DNA of 18,796 nucleotides from Verrucomicrobiota bacterium (GTDB lineage Bacteria > Verrucomicrobiota > Verrucomicrobiia > Chthoniobacterales > UBA10450), in the NCBI GenBank assembly GCA_003219945.1, contig QHQV01000247.1, positions 1-18,796 on the forward strand, read 5' to 3'. Numbering within the stretch: the stretch's first letter is position 1; each line of letters begins with the position of its first letter. The translations under genes and the position numbers were made by a program. Below, one piece after another: positions 1-8,685 of the stretch. The notes beneath the pieces are model-generated. The model did no database searches. It was not told the DNA's origin and worked only from the letters and a program-made list of their open reading frames with translations.

Positions 1-316
1 CTCCCATCCGCAGCTGAATATGCGGATGCTCTTGCAATGTTCTGCTGATCTCGAGCGCACATCGCACTGGTTCTTCCGGACTCTGGAAAAACAGGAGCGT
101 CATCCCATCGCCGGTCGGCACCCGGACGAGTTTACCTTTTGTTTCGGCGGCCCGAAAACATTCGCTGCCCCGGACAATTTGATTCAGCTGTTGGAGCAGC
201 TCAATCTGCTCATTGACCAGCAACTTCGAGTAACCGACCACGTCGATTGACAAGAGATGTGCGATCTCGAGCGGGAGATCGGGCTTCGGCTCAGCGGACG
301 TATCCTGAGCGTTCAT
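1..316 (-). CDS. Class III adenylate/guanylate cyclase domain protein, N-terminal part (cut by window edge)
   Basis: The reading frame is open from an ATG at 316 to the left edge of the window, about 105 residues, so only the N-terminus is visible. It starts MNAQDTSAEPKPDLPLEIAH and continues with the cyclase signature DVVGYSKLL (first metal-binding Asp) and then PTGDGMTLLF (second metal-binding Asp). The same blocks occur in the two longer paralogues in this window, so the missing part probably contains a transmembrane segment, a TolB-like domain and TPR repeats. A stop codon lies in frame just upstream of the ATG, which fixes the start and makes this copy a guide for the others. It lies 119 bases downstream of the previous paralogue in the same direction. 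Cyclase activity (cAMP or cGMP from NTP) is inferred from the family. Whether the gene is intact cannot be seen here. Confidence 0.85.
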   Translation of the reverse strand, partial: MNAQDTSAEPKPDLPLEIAHLLSIDVVGYSKLLVNEQIELLQQLNQIVRGSECFRAAETKGKLVRVPTGDGMTLLFFQSPEEPVRCALEISRTLQEHPHIQLRMG

Positions 317-435
317 CCTTTAAGAGCCTAACAATACCTTTGCCATGGTTCAGGACAAACAAGGCTTGCCAGGGGTAGGAGGCACAGACAAACAGCCTAC
401 GCCGATGCCGATACGTTCACAAGATTCGGAAGCCT

Positions 436-3400
436 TTACTTCGGTGGGGGTGAGGCGACGAGTTTTTGGAAGCGCGGATCATTCCGGAGCGGATCGAACA
501 TTGGATCGAGCCGAAGTAGCGCGGGAGTGAGCGGCACGTTTTGAGGCAACGCGCCAGCGTACCCTATCGAGAGCAGTTTCTGTAAAGCGGCTATGGCGTG
601 GTCTGGCTCCCCCATACGGGCCGCCACCCGGGCCCGGATCTCGATTGGAATGGGACCCACTAACGCGTCTTTCTCGATCGGATTCACGACCATGGCCTGT
701 TCCGACAGAGCCAACGCAGCAGCCTTGTCACCGAGACCCATCTTGGTCAGAGCGAGATCGTAAATGAGGGTATAATTGTCCGGCTGCTCTTTGCGGAAAG
801 GTTCCAGTTCATTGCGCGCCTGCTGCCAAGTTTCCTGGGCGGCGGCATGATCGCCGGCCACGTCCTGGGCCCAGCCTAACCAAAAGCGCAGTTCGCCATT
901 AATGTAACCCAACGCTGGATCGGGCTTGGCTAGTATCTCCTTTAACCGCGAGATGATTTGCGCAGGACGGCGTTCAAGGATTGCCTGGTAAACTTGTGTT
1001 TCGACGGCCCCCGAGTCGTCGGCACCCGGGTGGAGTGGAGCGAGGAGCGCCGCGGCACGAGGTAGATCGCCCTCGGCCTGTGCGATAGTCGCCATTGTCA
1101 CGAGGGTGTCGATGTCACCTGGCGTGATATCGAGAACCTGATGAAGCTTTCGCAGAGCTTCCGGGAAACGGCGAAGAGCGACATCGGTAGTCGCCTGCTG
1201 CGTGAGGATATTAACATTGTGCGGGTCGAGCCGCTCGGCTTCGTTGAAGTAGGCTTTGCTCCGGTCCCACTGGCCTCGTCTCCGTGCGACATAAGCCAGC
1301 AATTCAGGAATTAGGCTGCTATTCGGGAGAAACTGGCGTGCTTGCTCAAAGTAACGCACTGCGGTGTCGTAATCTTTTAGAATCCAGTAGTGGTAAGCTC
1401 CCTTGGCCACTACGGCCTCGCCAAGGTTAGGCTGTAGAGTGAGCGCGGTTTCAGCTGCCTGCCGCGCCTCTTCACGCAGGGCAACCGTTGGTTGAACACT
1501 CTGTGTGATGTAGCCGCGCGCATCAACATATGACAGCAGCGCCCAACCAAGCGCGAACTTCGGATCCAACCGCACCGCTTCTCTGAGATATTTCTGCGCG
1601 CCAAGGACGTTCGCGCTTGTGGGGTAAGTTTTCTGTGTATAAGCCAGACCACGCAAGTAGGCGTCGTAAGCCTTAGGATTGTCCGTTGGCTTCGCGGCAA
1701 TCTCTTCCTCTTCATGACCGGTGAGCTTCGCTTGCAACTGATCGGCAATAGCCTTGGCCATCTCGCTCTCAACTGAAAAGATGTCGGTCAGCTTGCGATC
1801 GAAGGTATCGGCCCAAAGCTGGGAATCATCGGCCGCCCTGATTAGCTGCACGTTGACGCGCACGGCGTCGCCGCTCTTCTGAATCCTTCCTTTAAGGATG
1901 TGAGCTACTCCCAATTGCTTTGCGATTGCAGGCAGGTTGTCCGGCGCGCTTTTGTAATGCTGTGTCGATGTGCGCGAGATGACCTTCAAATCGGCAATCT
2001 TGGATAAGCGCATCAGAATCTCGTCGTGGATGCCCTCGGCGAAGTAGGCATTGGCCTTGTCGCCGCTCAAATTCTCGAAGGGAAGAATGGCGATGCTCTT
2101 CTCGGGAATCAAAACGGTGCCGTTGCTAGCCGTCTCCTCGGGAGGAGTCGACGAGGTCATCCTCAGTGATACTCGCTGGAAAAAGGTCAAAGAACTAATC
2201 ACCATAGCGAGGGCAGCGACTACTAAAGTAATTACCAGCAGGGACCTTGGCCGCCGGCGCAGGCTAACTGGGCGAACTATCTCCGATCCTTCCTTCCACC
2301 CTCTTCTGCGCCTGAGTTTCTCAGGGACCTGTGGATTACCGAGATTCTCCTTGTAGAAATTGAAAAGGTGCAGGTGTAGTCCGTGCTTCACCTCACACTC
2401 GCCCAAGTCGTGCAGGCACGGTTGCCACTGGCGGTATTGCGCTAAATCTTCCGCGACATGCGCGGACAAGAGAATGTGTCCGGCATCACCGCAATCAAGC
2501 ACCCGCTGGGCGACATTGATTCCCGATCCTGCAAAGTTCGTTTTATCATTAACGTCGATGATTCTACTGACAGGTCCACTGTGAACCCCCATTCGCAATC
2601 GAATCCGCGGACGATCTTGCAACGCTCTGCTAATCTCGAACGCACACCGCACCGGTTCTTCCGGATTACGAAAAAACAGCAGCGCCATCCCGTCTCCCAT
2701 CGGCACTCGATTGAGCTTGCCGCTTGCTTCTGCCGCTCGAAAACATTTGGTGCTGCGCACGATTTGATTTAATTGCTGCAGCAATTCAATCTGCTCATTG
2801 TTCGAGAGCTTGGAATAACCAGCCACGTCCATTAAGAGAAGGTGCGCGATCCGGAGCTGGAGATCAGGCGTCGGTTCCACCCACCTGTCTTCCTCAGTTT
2901 GCGCCCGCTCTGTCTCGAGCGATTTCAATGGGGAAATGACCGGAGTGATTGGAGTACGAAGTTCGTGCGAAAGCATGGCTGGGAAATGGTCTTTGGTCCT
3001 GTTGCCGCTCTCCACAACTATCTTTTGTTGCTGAAGCTCTTCCTCACGGCGCCGGCGTTCGGCCGTACCGGCGGAAAGCGCCATCGCCGTAATTGACAGC
3101 ACGGCTGTCCACCATTGCAGGGCGAGAAGCGACTGATTTTCCGTTTCACTAACGAATGGGCCGAAGCCATGCAGCGTCCCCCACACCGCGATCGCGGACA
3201 GGATGAAAATTCCTGTGGCAGTTTCTCGTTGCGTGAAGCGGATGGCAATCCAAATCACAACCGATCCGCAAATTAAAGCGATTGGATAATTTCGGGCGGA
3301 AACGGCAGGCCATCCGCCAAATGCCACCCCGCTCAACAGCACCAGCAACAGGAGCAGGGCGCCGACTTCGGCGGCTTCCTTTTTATTCCAACGTCGTTTT

Positions 3401-3924
3401 GAGGCAACACTCCACAGGAGAACCAGGGGTGTGAAAACAAGATCGCCAGTTGCATCGCCGAGCCACCATGTCAGCCAAATCGCGCCATAGTTTGCCCAAT
3501 CGGCAAAGCCGGCGACTGCAAGACTCGTCACGCCGAAAGCGGGGCTAATGACGGCGCTGATCCCTGCCGCGAGCGCAAATTTGAAAACGCCTTGTGGGCG
3601 ATCAAAGACATATGTGCCGCCGGCGAATCGATTCACTAGCCAGACGCCCACAAGCGCCTCGAGCGTGTTGCCGGTGGCGATGGCCAGCGACGTGGCGACA
3701 TTTCCCGCAGTCGTGACGTTCACCAGAAATGCACCGACAAAAATGGCCGGCCATGCGCGATAACCGAGCAAGAGCAATGCGGCAAGCGCGATTCCGGCCG
3801 ACGGCCATACCGGCGATGCACTCGCATGCAACGATGCCAGCATCAAACCGAGCTTGCCGGCGATAAAGTAGATGATGGCCAAGATCCCGATGAGCGGCAG
3901 CCCAGAGAAACGTCGCGATTGCAT
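436..3924 (-). CDS. MASE1 sensor - HisKA stub - nucleotide cyclase - TolB-like - TPR fusion protein
   Basis: A 1162-residue membrane protein starting at ATG 3924; a TTG two codons earlier also exists. Residues about 5-290 are a multi-helix MASE1-type sensor (SPVWPSAGIALAALLLLGYR is typical). A short histidine-kinase dimerisation motif follows, SHELRTP with His320, but no HATPase N- or G-box. Only 46 residues later a class III cyclase domain begins: metal Asp366 in MDVAGYSKL, Asp411 in GDGMALLF, then GSGINVAQRV. After it come a transmembrane helix, a TolB/FlgO-like domain (SIAILPFENLSGDK onward) and TPR-like repeats to the C-terminus. The likely role is a membrane sensor making a cyclic nucleotide, with TPRs for partner binding. 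The kinase part looks non-functional because the ATP-binding half is missing. The organisation suggests that the 5' half of a MASE1 histidine kinase gene was joined to a cyclase-TPR gene like its neighbours. The cyclase substrate and the signal sensed are unknown. Confidence 0.85.
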   Translation of the reverse strand: MQSRRFSGLPLIGILAIIYFIAGKLGLMLASLHASASPVWPSAGIALAALLLLGYRAWPAIFVGAFLVNVTTAGNVATSLAIATGNTLEALVGVWLVNRFAGGTYVFDRPQGVFKFALAAGISAVISPAFGVTSLAVAGFADWANYGAIWLTWWLGDATGDLVFTPLVLLWSVASKRRWNKKEAAEVGALLLLLVLLSGVAFGGWPAVSARNYPIALICGSVVIWIAIRFTQRETATGIFILSAIAVWGTLHGFGPFVSETENQSLLALQWWTAVLSITAMALSAGTAERRRREEELQQQKIVVESGNRTKDHFPAMLSHELRTPITPVISPLKSLETERAQTEEDRWVEPTPDLQLRIAHLLLMDVAGYSKLSNNEQIELLQQLNQIVRSTKCFRAAEASGKLNRVPMGDGMALLFFRNPEEPVRCAFEISRALQDRPRIRLRMGVHSGPVSRIIDVNDKTNFAGSGINVAQRVLDCGDAGHILLSAHVAEDLAQYRQWQPCLHDLGECEVKHGLHLHLFNFYKENLGNPQVPEKLRRRRGWKEGSEIVRPVSLRRRPRSLLVITLVVAALAMVISSLTFFQRVSLRMTSSTPPEETASNGTVLIPEKSIAILPFENLSGDKANAYFAEGIHDEILMRLSKIADLKVISRTSTQHYKSAPDNLPAIAKQLGVAHILKGRIQKSGDAVRVNVQLIRAADDSQLWADTFDRKLTDIFSVESEMAKAIADQLQAKLTGHEEEEIAAKPTDNPKAYDAYLRGLAYTQKTYPTSANVLGAQKYLREAVRLDPKFALGWALLSYVDARGYITQSVQPTVALREEARQAAETALTLQPNLGEAVVAKGAYHYWILKDYDTAVRYFEQARQFLPNSSLIPELLAYVARRRGQWDRSKAYFNEAERLDPHNVNILTQQATTDVALRRFPEALRKLHQVLDITPGDIDTLVTMATIAQAEGDLPRAAALLAPLHPGADDSGAVETQVYQAILERRPAQIISRLKEILAKPDPALGYINGELRFWLGWAQDVAGDHAAAQETWQQARNELEPFRKEQPDNYTLIYDLALTKMGLGDKAAALALSEQAMVVNPIEKDALVGPIPIEIRARVAARMGEPDHAIAALQKLLSIGYAGALPQNVPLTPALLRLDPMFDPLRNDPRFQKLVASPPPK

Positions 3925-3936
3925 CGCCAACTGCCT

Positions 3937-4119
3937 TTACGCGTAGCCTATTGCTTCCGCCACCCGAAAAGAGTGCAGGATATAATTTAACTCTTGCAGC
4001 AATTCAATCTTCTCATTGACCAGCAATTTCGAATAACCCAATACGTCGATTAACAAGAGGTGTGCGATCTCGAGCGGGAGATCGAGTCCAGTCTCCACGG
4101 ACGTGTCTTGGGAGCTCAC
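3937..4119 (-). pseudogene. Truncated N-terminal remnant of a cyclase/TPR paralogue
   Basis: A short frame of 60 residues from a GTG at 4119 matches the N-terminus of the neighbouring cyclases: SSQDTSVETGLDLPLEIAH, then LIDVLGYSKLLVNEKIELLQ. It ends prematurely in FRVAEAIGYA and a TAA, just where the paralogues continue to the second metal-binding Asp. Only the first metal Asp is present, so no functional cyclase can be made. The stop lies 12 bases before the ATG of the MASE1 fusion gene, so the two may be co-transcribed, and the remnant's end coincides with the beginning of the MASE1 segment. The frame stays open upstream to a TTG at 4386, but that extension shares only a few residues with the paralogues (ISIPKRV against IISKRV). 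It is probably a duplication relic interrupted by the event that brought in the MASE1 part. A translated leader-like role cannot be excluded. Confidence 0.7.
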
Positions 4120-4618
4120 CCGTTTGGGAATACTAATAATGCCGTTGGCCGAGTCTCCAGCATCGGCCGCGTACTTCCCTCTACATCCTTCTTCGGCAGC
4201 TGCCAGGCGAAGTTTCCGAAAAATTTCAAATCTTTTCAGATAGACCGCGGTCGACAAGAAACAGGCAGGGCACGAGCGGAAGGGTAGTGTTGGACGATTG
4301 TGACTGGATTCGCTATCCACGCACATCGAAATTCCGCCCGAGCCGCGCGCAATCGCAAAAGCAGACTCCACTACAAAGCGGAGCAAGGCGACGCCTTCTC
4401 ATTGCTGTTCAATCACGGCATGCCAGCCATTCGCCTCCTGCGCGAAATCATGTTTAAGACGAAACGAAATAGGATGAAGGCTGTAACACAGGCATTCTTG
4501 ATGTGCCGTCGAGCTGGCAAGATACCCGTATGATAACCAGCCAACATGGCTGTGTTATTCTCTGCCCTTTTTGGCATAGCCAATGCGGATACCTCCTGCG
4601 AGATTGAAAAGCTCCAGC
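4120..4618. other. Gap of about 500 bases between cyclase paralogues; no supported gene
   Basis: Between the stop of the complete cyclase/TPR gene and the GTG of the truncated remnant there is no frame with recognisable protein features. The right part carries a small perfect hairpin, CAGCCA-ACA-TGGCTG at 4538-4552, without a T-tract on either strand, so it is not a convincing terminator. A 77-codon plus-strand frame (4300-4533) and an 80-codon plus-strand frame (4546-4788, running into the antisense of the neighbouring gene) show no domain. The minus-strand upstream extension of the remnant also falls here. The gap probably holds decayed sequence from the duplication history and possibly a promoter for the genes to its left. 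Confidence 0.5.
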
Positions 4619-7066
4619 CTATTTTGTCGCGAGCGAAGCGACAACCTTCTCAAAGCGGGGATCGCCGCGCAGCGGATCCCAATACGGATGCAAACGCAAA
4701 TGACCATAGCTCAAATGGCTTGGAATACGTGCCACAAGACTTAACTGTTCAAAGGCGAGATCCTTCTCGCCGGTCCACGCATAAATAACAGCGAGGTATT
4801 GGATCAACAATGGGCCCCTTATAGCGTCTTTGCTAACAGGCATCAGTTCGACCGCGCGGCGGCCTTCGCGAATTGCGTCCTCTTTGTGGCCCAGGGCAGC
4901 GTCAGCCATTCCCAACACGCAGAGCCCTTCGGGATAATCAGGTTGTTCCGTAAGCATTTTAGCGGCTTCGGCATGCACACTATTAAAGGCAGCGTGGGCC
5001 GCCGCCTTATCATCACGGAACTGAGCGACTACGCCTTCGCACCACGCCCGCGGAAACGGAATACTGTCGTCGTAACACCCATCGTTGGGCAGCGCGGCGA
5101 GTGAGCGACGCGCTCCATCGAAATCGCGCTTACACAGCGTTCCGCGCAGCCAAACCCACGCTAGGTGTTTGGCTTCGCTGGAATCTTGGGTAACAAACGC
5201 CTCGATTGTCGAGATCAGCGGACGCGGATCGGCATGCCAGTTGAGTTCGACTTCTGCGCGTGCGGCTCGCAGCGCAGCATCTTTGGGAGTAATCGCGATT
5301 GCGCGGTCATATACACGCTCTACGTCGGCATAACGGCGCAAATACCGATAACTACCAGCCAGTTGGTCGAGGACTGCAGGGTTTTGCGGGTCGAGCTCGA
5401 TAGCGCGCTCAAGATTTTTTGTCGATTCATCCCAGCGCCCTTGCCGTCGATCGATATAGCCGGCCAACACAAACGCCCACGGCTCGTTAGGCAGACTCTT
5501 CTGTGCCAGACTAAGTTGGTTCCGAGCGCGGTCGTAATCGAGATAACCCCAGTATAAATGCTTGGCGAGAGCAAGATGCGCTTCGCCTGAATTTGGAAGT
5601 AGGCGAGTGAGCGATTGGATTGCCTCGTCCGCCATCGCCAACTGCGCAGGAGTGTGATCAATGCCAGTGAAGTAGAGCAAATCGTGAGTGTGGGCCAGTT
5701 GATAATAGGCAAGCGCAAAAGCTGGATCGCGCTCGATCGCCTGGTTCAGCAGGCGAACGGCCTCGAATAAGCTCTCCGCTTGAGGCGTGCTGAAAACTGC
5801 AGTCGTGATGAGCGTTTTGGCGCGGATGTACAGATCGTGAGCTGTAAGATCAGCAGTTGGCTTTTGCTCGATCGCCGCCTTTTCGTTTGGAGAGATTTTA
5901 GCTTGAAGCTGCGCGACTATCTTCGCAGCCAGCTCGCTTTCGATTGCGAACACGTCCGCAATATCACGGTCGTACCGTTCGGCCCAAACCTGGCTGTCGG
6001 TACGAGCATCGATCAACTGCGCGTTGACGCGGACCCGACCCCCAGCGCGTTGCACGGTGCCTTCCAATACATGCACGACGCCGAGCGCCTTCGCGATCTC
6101 GCGCAGATCACGCGAGGTACTGCTCTTGTACTGCAATGTCGAAGTGCGACTGATGACTTTCAGATCAGCAACTTTGGCCAATCCCGTGAGGATTTCGTCC
6201 TGAACCCCTTCTGCGAAGTAAATGTTCTCCTTCTGATCGCTCAAATTTTGGAATGGAAGAACAGCGATGCTCTTCTCGGGAATGCTGGCCCAGGCGCCGG
6301 TTTTCGCCGAGTTTACAGGCGCTACGCCCGATAAGGGCGCTCGATGCGAAAGCAGCAGCGAACCTATGAGCAGAGCTACCGCTGACCCCAGCAACACGAC
6401 AATGACAAACATTTTCGTCCGGCGCGTAGAGATAACCGGCCGGAAGACGTCAGATGTTTCTTTCCGTCTTCGTCGCCGGAGTTTCTCAGGGACCTGGGGA
6501 TTGCCGAGATCATCCTTGTACAGATTAAACAAGTGCAACCGCAGCCCATGTTTCACTTCGCACGCGCCCAAATCGTGGAGATAAGCCCTCCAGTGGCCTA
6601 CTTCGGCCAAATCTTCCACAATGTGGGCCGATAAAAGAATGTGTCCGGCATCGCCGCAGTCCAGCACCCGCTGGGCGACATTGATTCCCGAGCCCGCGAC
6701 GTTCGTCTTCTCGTTAACGTCTACGATGCGATTCACAGGACCACTATGAATTCCCATCCGTAATTGGATCCGCGGATGATTTTGCAAGGCTCTGCTGATT
6801 TCGAGCGCGCACCGCGCCGGTTCTTCCGGACTTGAGAAGAAAGCCAGCGCCATTCCATCGCCCATTGGAACTCGGATGAGTTTGCCGTTTCGTGCCGCAT
6901 TCCGGAAGCATTCCGTCGTGCGGACGATTTCGGCCAACTCTTGGACAACTTTAACCTCCTCCTCCACCAGCAGTTTTGAATAACCTACGATGTCGAGTAA
7001 CAGCAGGTGGGCAATCTCGGGCTGGAGATCAGGAGTCGGTTCCGCGGGCGTGTGCGGGGCGTTCAC
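4619..7066 (-). CDS. Class III nucleotide cyclase - TolB-like - TPR protein (complete copy)
   Basis: An 815-residue protein when started at GTG 7066. This start is preferred because V-NAPHTPAEPTPDLQPEIAH aligns with the forced ATG start of the partial paralogue at 316 and with the GTG of the remnant at 4119. The alternative is a TTG at 7183, overlapping the upstream gene by 50 bases. Order of parts: cyclase domain about residues 18-185 with metal Asp25 (LDIVGYSKL) and Asp70 (GDGMALAF) and the GSGINVAQRV block carrying the Asn and Arg expected near the active site; a cytoplasmic linker; one transmembrane helix (about 220-245); a TolB/FlgO-like domain starting SIAVLPFQNLSDQ; then TPR-like helical repeats to the C-terminus. 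By family it should make cAMP or cGMP at the membrane, with the TPR part on the opposite face as a possible sensor or docking surface. The residues that set ATP against GTP choice do not match the canonical pattern I know, so the substrate is open. Confidence 0.85.
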   Translation of the reverse strand: MNAPHTPAEPTPDLQPEIAHLLLLDIVGYSKLLVEEEVKVVQELAEIVRTTECFRNAARNGKLIRVPMGDGMALAFFSSPEEPARCALEISRALQNHPRIQLRMGIHSGPVNRIVDVNEKTNVAGSGINVAQRVLDCGDAGHILLSAHIVEDLAEVGHWRAYLHDLGACEVKHGLRLHLFNLYKDDLGNPQVPEKLRRRRRKETSDVFRPVISTRRTKMFVIVVLLGSAVALLIGSLLLSHRAPLSGVAPVNSAKTGAWASIPEKSIAVLPFQNLSDQKENIYFAEGVQDEILTGLAKVADLKVISRTSTLQYKSSTSRDLREIAKALGVVHVLEGTVQRAGGRVRVNAQLIDARTDSQVWAERYDRDIADVFAIESELAAKIVAQLQAKISPNEKAAIEQKPTADLTAHDLYIRAKTLITTAVFSTPQAESLFEAVRLLNQAIERDPAFALAYYQLAHTHDLLYFTGIDHTPAQLAMADEAIQSLTRLLPNSGEAHLALAKHLYWGYLDYDRARNQLSLAQKSLPNEPWAFVLAGYIDRRQGRWDESTKNLERAIELDPQNPAVLDQLAGSYRYLRRYADVERVYDRAIAITPKDAALRAARAEVELNWHADPRPLISTIEAFVTQDSSEAKHLAWVWLRGTLCKRDFDGARRSLAALPNDGCYDDSIPFPRAWCEGVVAQFRDDKAAAHAAFNSVHAEAAKMLTEQPDYPEGLCVLGMADAALGHKEDAIREGRRAVELMPVSKDAIRGPLLIQYLAVIYAWTGEKDLAFEQLSLVARIPSHLSYGHLRLHPYWDPLRGDPRFEKVVASLATK

Positions 7067-7133
7067 GCGTTTGGAAATGATAGTGACAGCCTCGGTCGCG
7101 GGCAACTGCGGAGCCAGCAGAATCGCATTACAA

Positions 7134-8054
7134 CTAGGCACTAGCTGTCTCAGGCTGTAAACGGATTTGTTTCGTCCGCGCAAACAAACCCGTCCCGAAC
7201 GCGGCCAGGTTGAGGACGATCATGACTAGCGAGAAAAGGTACATCCCCATGGCTACTGCGATAACGACGTGCATCGCGCACACGCTGGGGAGCCAAATCT
7301 TTCGTGTTCTGGTGTTCCAGATAAAGACCGGATATCCAAATTCCAGCACGAAAATGAAGATGCCTGCCACTGGAAATAGGTATTTCCATCTCACCAGGAT
7401 TTCGGGATCAATCACATTGAATGGCGGACGGATCAGCGCGCGCCAAACATTCGAGCCATCCCACCAGCCGCTACCAAGGCATTTGGTCAGGCCGCTGAAA
7501 AAATAGACAACGCATAAGTGGAGCTGAAGGACGCGCCGCCAGAATCCTAAAAGCTGCGGATTTTTCGGCTGCGATTTTCGCAATCGCCAGTCAAGCGAAT
7601 ATCGGTCCGGCAGCGGCGACAACATCAAATAGAACAGGCCAATCGTCAGAAAATTATCCATCCCATAGGAGACGAAGCTTCCGCTTTTCGCCGCGCACAG
7701 GTGTAAAAACCACCCTGCAATTGCTAAAAACCGGGAGGCAACTCCAACAACAAGACCGCAGCCGACAGCTAGCAAACAAGCCCATGCGAGAAAGAGTACT
7801 GCCTCCTCATGTATGCCAAGTTGTGCCGCCGAAGCAACAAACCATCCGAGTCTTGGGACAAAATGGCTTTCCAAAGAAAGCAACGCTTCCGCCACTTTGC
7901 GCGCAGTTCCCGAAAGCAGAGAAATCCAATCGCTTCGAAGAGAAAGGGAGTAGATCGTTACCTGCAAACCAAGGCCGACCCGTAATACTGCCAGCCATGT
8001 ATCGGTGCTGGGAGGAAACAGAAACCCGAACAGTTTGGTCTTAACGCTTTGCAT
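7134..8054 (-). CDS. HTTM-like multi-span membrane protein
   Basis: A 306-residue hydrophobic protein starting at ATG 8054. It has several predicted transmembrane helices, an early short motif TDTWLAVLRVGLGL, a conserved-looking central stretch SYGMDNFLTIGLFYLMLSP, and LQLHLCVVYFFSGLTKC followed by GSGWWDG. This pattern fits the HTTM family (the membrane part shared with vitamin-K-dependent gamma-carboxylase) without the large lumenal carboxylase domain. The biochemical role of stand-alone bacterial HTTM proteins is not established. The gene begins 5 bases after the stop of a putative lipoprotein gene, which in turn follows another lipoprotein gene, so the three form a tight minus-strand operon and may act together at the envelope. 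The complete cyclase gene follows 67 bases downstream. The family call is by recognition of the motif pattern; the function is unknown. Confidence 0.75.
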   Translation of the reverse strand: MQSVKTKLFGFLFPPSTDTWLAVLRVGLGLQVTIYSLSLRSDWISLLSGTARKVAEALLSLESHFVPRLGWFVASAAQLGIHEEAVLFLAWACLLAVGCGLVVGVASRFLAIAGWFLHLCAAKSGSFVSYGMDNFLTIGLFYLMLSPLPDRYSLDWRLRKSQPKNPQLLGFWRRVLQLHLCVVYFFSGLTKCLGSGWWDGSNVWRALIRPPFNVIDPEILVRWKYLFPVAGIFIFVLEFGYPVFIWNTRTRKIWLPSVCAMHVVIAVAMGMYLFSLVMIVLNLAAFGTGLFARTKQIRLQPETASA

Positions 8055-8059
8055 CTGGC

Positions 8060-8671
8060 TTAGTGATGGTTCCTTTTGGCAGGCGCGTTCTCGAGATTGA
8101 AATCGTACGCATACAGAAACTCATATGATTCTCGTTTTCCCTCCGTGAATTCGCGTGCGGTCGGCAACCTGATCGATCCAAGTATCGCGCGAACACTCTC
8201 GACGTCGGGATGCTCGCGCCAGACGGATTGCGCCAGCGTCTTCACCAAAATTTCGCGTAAAGCATCGTGAGGGGTGCGCCCGATACTATCCAGGAAACCA
8301 GCTATCGGCAGTGCGGCGGCTGGGCTGCTAACCAACGGCAACTCATATTCTACTCGTCCCTCCGGGTAATGTAACTCGAAGATTAGCCCGTAACCGCCCG
8401 GCACGTTTGGTGCAAAGTACCCGTAGCCGGCTTCAACGCCGGCGACTTGAACGTACGTAGCAAGCGCCTCGCGCGCCGAATTCGACGCCGGCAGCTTTCG
8501 GCCGAGCGCAGCGGAAAGAGCCGTCTCCGCTTTCTGGGAAAAATTCTTAAATGAAACAGGAAGAATCGTTGGTCCTTCCGCGACAACCCGCAACGTGTCG
8601 CGACAGGAAACCAAAACGATCAGAAGAAGATGCAGAGTGAGCCAGGCGAGGTAAGCATACTTTTGCCGCAA
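8060..8671 (-). CDS. Putative lipoprotein in HTTM operon, unknown function
   Basis: A 203-residue protein. The only available start is TTG at 8671, because an in-frame stop lies a few codons upstream and no internal Met exists. The N-terminus is a short basic segment (MRQKY), a hydrophobic core and the lipobox-like VLVSC, suggesting signal peptidase II cleavage before Cys23 and lipidation. The mature part (about 180 residues) has no domain I recognise. It includes a YGYFAPNVPGGYGLIFELHY stretch and a C-terminal YEFLYAYDF. It lies between a lipoprotein gene (14 bases before) and the HTTM gene (5 bases after), so it is probably translationally linked to the membrane protein and may be its extracytoplasmic partner. 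That partnership is inference from spacing only. Confidence 0.65.
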   Translation of the reverse strand: MRQKYAYLAWLTLHLLLIVLVSCRDTLRVVAEGPTILPVSFKNFSQKAETALSAALGRKLPASNSAREALATYVQVAGVEAGYGYFAPNVPGGYGLIFELHYPEGRVEYELPLVSSPAAALPIAGFLDSIGRTPHDALREILVKTLAQSVWREHPDVESVRAILGSIRLPTAREFTEGKRESYEFLYAYDFNLENAPAKRNHH

Positions 8672-8685
8672 GGTGCGTCGGATGT

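Larger units (their letters stand above)
1..7066. repeat. Tandem family of cyclase-domain segments (four copies)
   Basis: Four minus-strand stretches code for the same N-terminal cyclase region: 1-316, 2311-2880, 3937-4119 and 6478-7066. They match at the nucleotide level as well as in protein. For example, CTGGGCGACATTGATTCCCG occurs in both the copy near 2507 and the copy near 6670, and TTTCTCAGGGACCTG occurs near 2317 and 6483. The TPR-coding parts are much more diverged than the cyclase parts. This fits tandem duplication followed by gene conversion or stronger constraint on the cyclase domain. The span given is that of the whole family, not of one continuous repeat. Confidence 0.75.

Noticed and set aside
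4538..4552. Hairpin CAGCCA-ACA-TGGCTG as a terminator of the cyclase gene
   Set aside because: The stem is only 6 bp, with no T-tract on either strand.
4546..4788. Plus-strand 80-codon frame beginning with a signal-peptide-like stretch
   Set aside because: Two thirds of it is antisense to the C-terminus of the cyclase/TPR gene, and the rest has no family match I recognise.
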